Positions 58,920-64,000 of a DNA stretch of 64,000 nucleotides are shown piece after piece (position 1 is the first letter of the stretch; each line of letters begins with the position of its first letter). Location: positions 96,010,001-96,074,000 of the forward strand of contig NC_086177.1 in NCBI RefSeq assembly GCF_023053635.1. The letters run 5' to 3'. The notes beneath the pieces were generated by a model. The model did no database searches and was not told where the DNA came from. It worked only from the letters and a program-made list of their open reading frames with translations. The DNA is from Elgaria multicarinata webbii (Eukaryota > Chordata > Lepidosauria > Squamata > Anguidae). Made by a program: the position numbers and the translations under genes.

Positions 58920-59690
58920 AACACTGAGTGTGGGAGCAGATCTCTTAATGGAGTATCAAAACATGGCAATCCTGAGGCTATTACTCAGGTGTGCTATTTT
59001 CTCATGTGCTTTTCCTTACTGAATAAAGACAGAAGTACATCTGCTAATCTAATCTATAATTTAGTCCATTTGAATGATAAAGCACAAAAGCATTAATTTT
59101 TACAACAAGCAGACTTATTATTTTAAAAATATTTTCCCCCTTCACTCGTATTGCTTCATCAGCAAAATGTACATGATTGTATAGCTGCTAAATTTAATTT
59201 ACTAGGTTATCACTGTGTGGGTAGTGAAGGACTGTAAATACCGCAGCTATTAAAAACAAAGCAATAAAGCATATAGTTAATTGTTTCTTTCTAAATCTTT
59301 TTTTGACAATATGGCTCTCTGTACTGGAATTTAGATAGAGTCCGCTTTCCCATTATAGACCTTCATTTAAAAAAGAAAAAAATCTTAGAGAACAGCCATA
59401 AAAATTTATTCCCAGCTGAAATGTACTATCAAGTTTTTGCTTGGGAATTTTTCATTTTTCATTATCGGAAGTTGAATGCTCATACTTTATGAACTTCACA
59501 AATGACAGTAGGGTTTTCTTTTCTCCCTGAGTAAACAAAAGGGCTGATTCACTCACACATGTATATCACTTTATTTCTTGTCACTTAATTATCCAACATT
59601 TGTGTCTGATTCACAAATTCGTGTAGTGAGAACTGACCCGCCTGCAGTTTGAGAAGAACCGTTCTCCGTATTTGCTTTTGACCTGTGTAT
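58920..59690. other. Unique AT-rich stretch
   Basis: No repeat recognised. It contains ATTA/TAAT clusters and could be regulatory; only comparison could tell. Confidence 0.3.
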
Positions 59691-59699
59691 CCTTCTCAT

Positions 59700-59790
59700 T
59701 CGTGTTAAGAATTAATTTTTGTGAATCACCCAGATAGTTTTGGCTATTGGGCGGTATAGAAATGAAATAAATAAATAAACAAACAAATTA
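59700..59790 (+). repeat. L2-like LINE 3' tail
   Basis: TTTTTGTGAATCACCCAGAT, TTGGCTATTGGGCGGTATAG and repeated AAAT. Confidence 0.75.
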
Positions 59791-60086
59791 GAATTCCACA
59801 TAACCATTTTTCTTTAAAGAACACATGTAGCCATGGAACAGGGTTGGGTGATGTGTAGACCTAGGTCTGCTCAGCCGAATTTATGCAGCCTTCAGCCTTA
59901 TTCCTTTGACCCAGAGTCTCCAGTATGATTCATCTGGGGAAAAGTATGCTCCTTCTGCTAAGATTTTACACAGCTCAGCCTTCCTCAGAATCTAGCTGTT
60001 CTGCTAACAAGCCGCACCCACAATTATCCCCCATAAACCCTAGCTCCACCCCCAACCTTCCAATACTGAGTATGAAGGTCTCAATG

Positions 60087-60104
60087 GGCCTGTTCAGAAG
60101 ACAG
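60087..60104 (+). repeat. End of a GGCCTGTTCAGA-family MITE
   Basis: GGGCCTGTTCAGAAGACA matches the end of the MITE at 15202-15374; the rest of it is absent because a LINE follows directly. Confidence 0.5.
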
Positions 60105-60510
60105 TATAAAACAACAAAACCATAATATAAAATACAATATAAAAGCTCAACCAGGTAAAAACAGCAGCAATGCAAAATTACAAATTTAAAACACCAAGTT
60201 AAAATTTATTTATAGACTGTTAAAATGCTGGGAGAATGAAAAGGTCTTCACCTGGCGTCTAAAAGCATATAATGTAGGTGCCAAGCGAACCTCCTTAGGG
60301 AGCTCATTCCACAGCCAGGGTGCCACAGCAGAGAAGGCCCTCCTTCTGGTAGCCACTTCCTTTGGCAGGGGCTCACGGAGAAGGACCCCTGAGGATGACC
60401 TTAGGGTCCGGGCAGGTACATATGGGAGGAGGCGTTCCTTCAGATAGCCTGGCCCCAAGCCGTTTAGGGCTTTAAATGTTAATACCAGCACATGGTTGGG
60501 TCTCATGCCA
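60104..60510 (-). mobile_element. L2-like LINE 3' end, minus strand
   Basis: Reverse strand encodes VLTFKALNGLGPGYLKERLL, PYVPARTLRSS, RRRAFSAVAPWLWNELPKEV and FRRQVKTFSF, the C-terminus of an L2-type reverse transcriptase. Very close to 46930-47450 but without the terminal tail. Confidence 0.85.
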
Positions 60511-61039
60511 CATAGGGGAACTGGGTGCTCTAATGTCACAGAAGTGTTATATTAGAATGTAACATTCACATGGGACTGGCTAGAGGGGACACAGTTAATT
60601 TGGAGACCCATCATGGGGGTTTCCATGGATCTAACCTCGCCTTCCCTCTCAGATGCCTGACATGCAAGTCATGGATTGAACCAACTGTCAGCAAAAGAAA
60701 CAGTACAAGGTGGGGAGAACTACATTTCCCAGAGCTCCTTTCACCTCTCTTTTTTCCTCCATTAAAATCTGTGCTGGAAAAGAATTTGGGGGCTTGTAAC
60801 TCACCTCATTTTTGAAATGAGCACTACAAGCCTCCCAAATTGATACTGTAGGTATCTAAGGGAGTTCAATATTTTAGACTGGGAAAAGCCTGTGCAAAAC
60901 CTGGGCAACCAAGAAACAACTGGCGGACACTCAGAGTAACAGGGTGATGGGTAATGGAATGAGTAGTGACCATCTCGGGAAGCCCGGGGGAGGGCACATT
61001 TGGCCCCCCAGGCCTGAGGTTCTTCAGCCCTGCTCTAGA

Positions 61040-61200
61040 GCAGGCTTTCACCTTGGATCTCCGGATGTTGGACTATAACTCCCATCACCCCTGGCCAACA
61101 TGATGGGAGTTGTAGTCCAACATCTGCAAGTCATCCAATGGACAAAGAATATTGAGATTGAAATCTAACAACATCTGGGGACCCAAGGTTGGGAAAGGCC
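61040..61200. repeat. Palindromic short repeat (GTAGTCCAA family)
   Basis: GATGTTGGACTATAACTCCC with ATCA mirrors TGATGGGAGTTGTAGTCCAA with CATC; outer arms CACCTTGG and CCAAGGTTGGGAAAGG partly match. Confidence 0.6.
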
Positions 61201-61209
61201 GCTCTAGAA

Positions 61210-61800
61210 TGATTCACAAACATCAGTTTACATACAATTTCCACCTTGGCTATAGCTTTTAAACCAAAAGTGACATAGTTTTGCCCTATAGCACTTACAT
61301 CACGGAATGAGATGCGAGCTTGTGTTAGAATTCCTGATCAAATGTTTTGTGCATCTTTCTGAACAATTCAACTTTCCTGGAAGTAAGTCTTGTGCTGTAA
61401 ATAGGTGTATATAATACAAATTGCCACATTGTTTGTCTATGCAATTTTAGCATGCTGTTTTATTTCAAAAGAGGTTTTTTCTTTGTAAGACTTGCTGGGA
61501 AAGTGATCATTGAAATGGTTTTTATTTATTCATTTAAAGCAATCACATTTCTCTGGAGAGACGTGGAATTGTTTTTCATTTCTAAAAAACACAAAGAAGG
61601 ACAAGTACTTGTTCCTTGTGCCAGGTGTGCATGGGTAGATAACACCATTGTCTTAGCTCTCACATGAGAGATTTACACTAATAAGACAGGAACCAATACC
61701 ATCACCACACGCAAAGCACTGAGAATAGATCTTTGGTTGTGAAAACTTCTAAAGCTGTAAAGATTCTAGAAATGAATCTAGAGCAAGTGTGAAGAGTAAA
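61210..61800. other. Stretch without recognised features
   Basis: About 0.6 kb, AT-rich and apparently unique; no gene or repeat recognised. Confidence 0.6.
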
Positions 61801-61803
61801 CAG

Positions 61804-62379
61804 GGGCAGATCCACACACAGGCTTCGGGACGCCCTGAAGGCGCTTTAGGGCGCCCTGAAATCGATGATGTAGACCCTACCTTAATCGTTCCAAGAAGAG
61901 GCGGAGGAGGAGGAGGAGGCAGCCCCGCATCGCCCCTCGCGGGGACGGGATGAAGAGTTGCCGCGCCCGGCGGCTTCGCCGGGGAATCAGCTGCCGCCCA
62001 CCTACCCACCGGCCTCCTTTTGCTGGTGAAAGAGCCACCCGGGCCCACCCGGGTCGGAGAGCTCGGCAGAAGAAGCCGCCGCCGGCTTCCGCCCGGGTCA
62101 TAGAGCCAAGCTTCTTCCGCTGAGCTCTCCGACCCGGGTGGGCCCGGGTGGCTCTTTCGCTGGCAAAAGGAGGCCGGCGGGTAGGTGGGCGGCAGCTGAT
62201 TCCCCGGCGAAGCCGCCGGGCGCAGCAACTCTTCATCCCGTCCCCGCGAGGGGCGATGCGGGGCCTCCTCCTTCTCCGCCGCCTCTTTTTGGAACGATTA
62301 AGGTAGGATCTAAATCATCTATTTCGGGGCGCCCTAAAGCGCCTTCAGGGCATCCCAAAGCCTGTGTGTGGATCTGCCC
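61804..62379. mobile_element. 576-bp GC-rich foldback element
   Basis: The two halves are nearly perfect mirror images: GGGCAGATCCACACACAGGC at the left end and GCCTGTGTGTGGATCTGCCC at the right end, with GGCGCTTTAGGGCGCCC, GGCTTCGCCGGGGAATCAGC and CACCCGGGTCGGAGAGCTC each repeated inverted. It is flanked by the 3-bp direct repeat CAG. The arms are about 270 bp around a short spacer near 62085-62115. CAG (CWG type) duplications fit PIF/Harbinger elements. The mirrored open frames inside are an effect of the palindrome. Confidence 0.8.
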
Positions 62380-62399
62380 CAGGACAGAGTAAGCAGTGG

Positions 62400-62535
62400 A
62401 GGCAGCGAATCCACCCTGGGTTTCAGTCAGAACCAGCAGGAACTCTAAAGCAGTTATCCTGGGTAGCTCTGTTAGAGTTTTGATTGGTTCTGAATGAAAC
62501 CTGGAGCAGATTCATCGCCACCAGCCTCCACTGAG
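62400..62535. mobile_element. Small foldback element (CAGAACCAG family)
   Basis: AGTGGAGGCAGCGAATCCAC with CAGTCAGAACCAGC on the left mirrors GGTTCTGAATGAAACC and CACCAGCCTCCACT on the right. Related to 45549-45760. Confidence 0.6.
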
Positions 62536-62838
62536 AGTAAGGGGTCAGCATATTCTTAAGCTCAACTCCAGCAGTGCTAATTCCACTGAAATAAAAGCAC
62601 TTGTAGTTCACAATGCATTTTAATATATGCAAGCTTTAAAAATGCCCATTAGGCCTCACACTTAGGGCATTTTAACAAAGCATTTCCCAAAGACAAAAGC
62701 AGGGAAAAAATAGGTAATTGGCAGAGGCCATGCTTTGCATGAGGAAGATGGTGCTGGGAAGACAGGAACTGCCAAAAGTGCCTCGTGGCGGGCAATCCGA
62801 AATGCATCTATTCAGAAGCCCCATTGGTATAGGAATGA

Positions 62839-63010
62839 GCCTTGGGGCTCGTCTACACGGGCGCTTTACCGCGGGGTAGTTTTGGAGTGGCAGCGGGCGA
62901 TCTACATGATGCAGCCGCCACTCCGAAGGGATCCAGGGGCAAAGCCCCAAAGCTCCACGCTAAAAAAGTCAGGTACTTGCCATGACTTTTTTAGCATGAA
63001 GCCAGGCTCC
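62839..63010. repeat. Possible end of a TIR element
   Basis: GGGGCTCGTCTACACGGGCG resembles the ends of the GGGC-CTACACC elements at 36848 and 40070, but a matching right end was not found. Inside, GCTAAAAAAGTCAGG and CCATGACTTTTTTAGC form a hairpin. Confidence 0.4.
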
Positions 63011-63095
63011 GTGCCTCTGCGGAGCCTTTTTAAGATTTTTTTTTTTTTGTAATGAGGGTGTTGGAAGGGGTCAAACAGGAAGCTCTGGGCTCCAC

Positions 63096-63130
63096 ACTGT
63101 AAATAAATAAATAAATAAATAAACAAACAA
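63096..63130. repeat. (AAAT)n microsatellite
   Basis: Repeated TAAA/CAAA units followed by T and A runs. The stretch 63130-63540 is otherwise GC-mixed without a recognised element. Confidence 0.8.
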
Positions 63131-63542
63131 ACAAATATTTTTTTTAAAAAATGGTGGTGGGAGTGGGAGGAGAGGAACGGGGCAGCAGGGAGGCTTCTGC
63201 TGCTGCTGGAACTAGCACCAGGGAGGGGTTAGGAATGGGGTAGTCGGCTCTCCTCCCTCTGAGCTCACACTGGCTGCCCTGTTCCTCACCGCCCCCTTTT
63301 TTATTTTTAATCTGTAAATGCTAACCTTCGCATCTACAGTTTAAAAATAAAAAAGTGGGGGAGGAACGATGCAGCCAGAGGGAGCTCAGAGGGAGGAGAG
63401 CTGGCTGCCCTGTTCCTTCCATCTCTTTGGTCCTGCCAGCGGCAGCAGTGGCAATTTGGCAGATGCTGTGAAGGAGCAGCAATTTGGGAGCCCGGGGCCT
63501 CGGGGTGCAGACCTGAAGCCATCAAGACAGGGGCTTGGTTAT

Positions 63543-63765
63543 TAGGGTGACCATATAGAAAGGAGGACAGGGCTCCTGTATCTTTAACAGTTGTATTGAA
63601 AAGGAAATTTCAGCAGGTGTCATTTGTATATATGGGGAAACATGGTGAAATTCCTTCTTCATCACAACAGTTAAAGTTGCAGGTGCCCTGCCCTCTTTTA
63701 AATCTGGTCACTCTAGTAAAGCTCTGCACCTTTAACTGTTGTGATGAAGAGGGAATTTCACCAAA
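63543..63765. mobile_element. Foldback element, GTGACCATATGG family, copy 4 (truncated)
   Basis: TAGGGTGACCATATAGAAAG, CTTTAACAGTTGTATTG and the central CTGGTCACTCTAGTAAAGC are present. The right arm stops after GGGAATTTCACCAAATTC where a LINE begins. Confidence 0.75.
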
Positions 63766-63775
63766 TTCTCCATAT

Positions 63776-64000
63776 TTGAAGGAATGCCTCCTCGCATATG
63801 TACCTGCCTGGACCTTAAGATCATCCACAGTGGTGCTTCTCCACCAGCCCCTGCCAAAGGAAGTGAGGCAGGTGGCTACTAGGAGGAGGGCTTTTTCTGC
63901 TGTGGCACCCTGGCTGTGGAATGAGCTCCCCAGAGAGGTTTGCTTGGTGCCTACAGTGTACTCCTTTTGTCGCCATCTGAAGACCTTTTTATTTTCTCAG
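63776..64000 (+). mobile_element. L2-like LINE 3' end (runs off the window)
   Basis: Encodes a degraded C-terminus (YVPAWTLRSS, RRRAFSAVAPWLWNELPREV, RHLKTFLFS) in the plus frame and continues beyond the right edge. Confidence 0.8.

Noticed and set aside
61749-62392. Mirrored open frames in the 61.8-62.4 kb palindrome
   Set aside because: The same peptide appears on both sides because the DNA is a foldback; no protein family is recognised.
53000-64000. SLC30A8 first exon expected from synteny
   Set aside because: No frame matching the start of the zinc transporter was seen on the plus strand; it probably lies beyond the window.

Overview
The window is vertebrate nuclear DNA, most likely from a squamate reptile. 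The protein-coding exons are close to amniote orthologues. The spaces between them are filled with CR1 and L2-like LINE 3' ends, tRNA-derived SINEs and many small palindromic DNA elements. That mix is typical of lizards and snakes and is not mammalian or avian. The species call is an inference from repeat content.

Layout. Gene order and orientation match human 8q24.11: EIF3H (minus) - UTP23 (plus) - RAD21 (minus) - AARD (plus). SLC30A8 would be expected beyond the right edge and no exon of it was seen. Positions 1-4802 are EIF3H intron 1, with coding exon 1 at 4803-4919. A short CpG-rich head-to-head promoter (4920-5632) is shared with UTP23, whose three exons run from 5633 to 9900. An intergenic stretch of about 4 kb separates UTP23 from the 3' end of RAD21 (about 13.98 kb). 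All 13 coding exons of RAD21 lie between 15754 and 30970; they join in frame to 626 residues. A noncoding first exon and CpG-island promoter lie near 34.2-35.1 kb. About 10 kb of repeat-rich intergenic DNA follows, then the two-exon AARD gene (45240-49396). From about 50 kb to the end I see no gene, only repeats, nested transposons and a few unique stretches that may be regulatory.

Function. The genes are housekeeping or poorly known and do not form a pathway: a translation initiation factor subunit (EIF3H), an early ribosome-biogenesis factor (UTP23), the cohesin kleisin (RAD21) and a small coiled-coil protein of unknown function (AARD).

No exotic new system was found. The most interesting structures are a three-level transposon nest (CR1 LINE, then hAT-like element, then solo LTR) at 57.3-58.9 kb; a 576-bp GC-rich foldback element at 61.8-62.4 kb; a palindromic element inside the RAD21 3' UTR; a recent 149-bp tandem duplication in RAD21 intron 3; and several cases where a LINE insertion can be placed to the base because an intact arm or flank survives.
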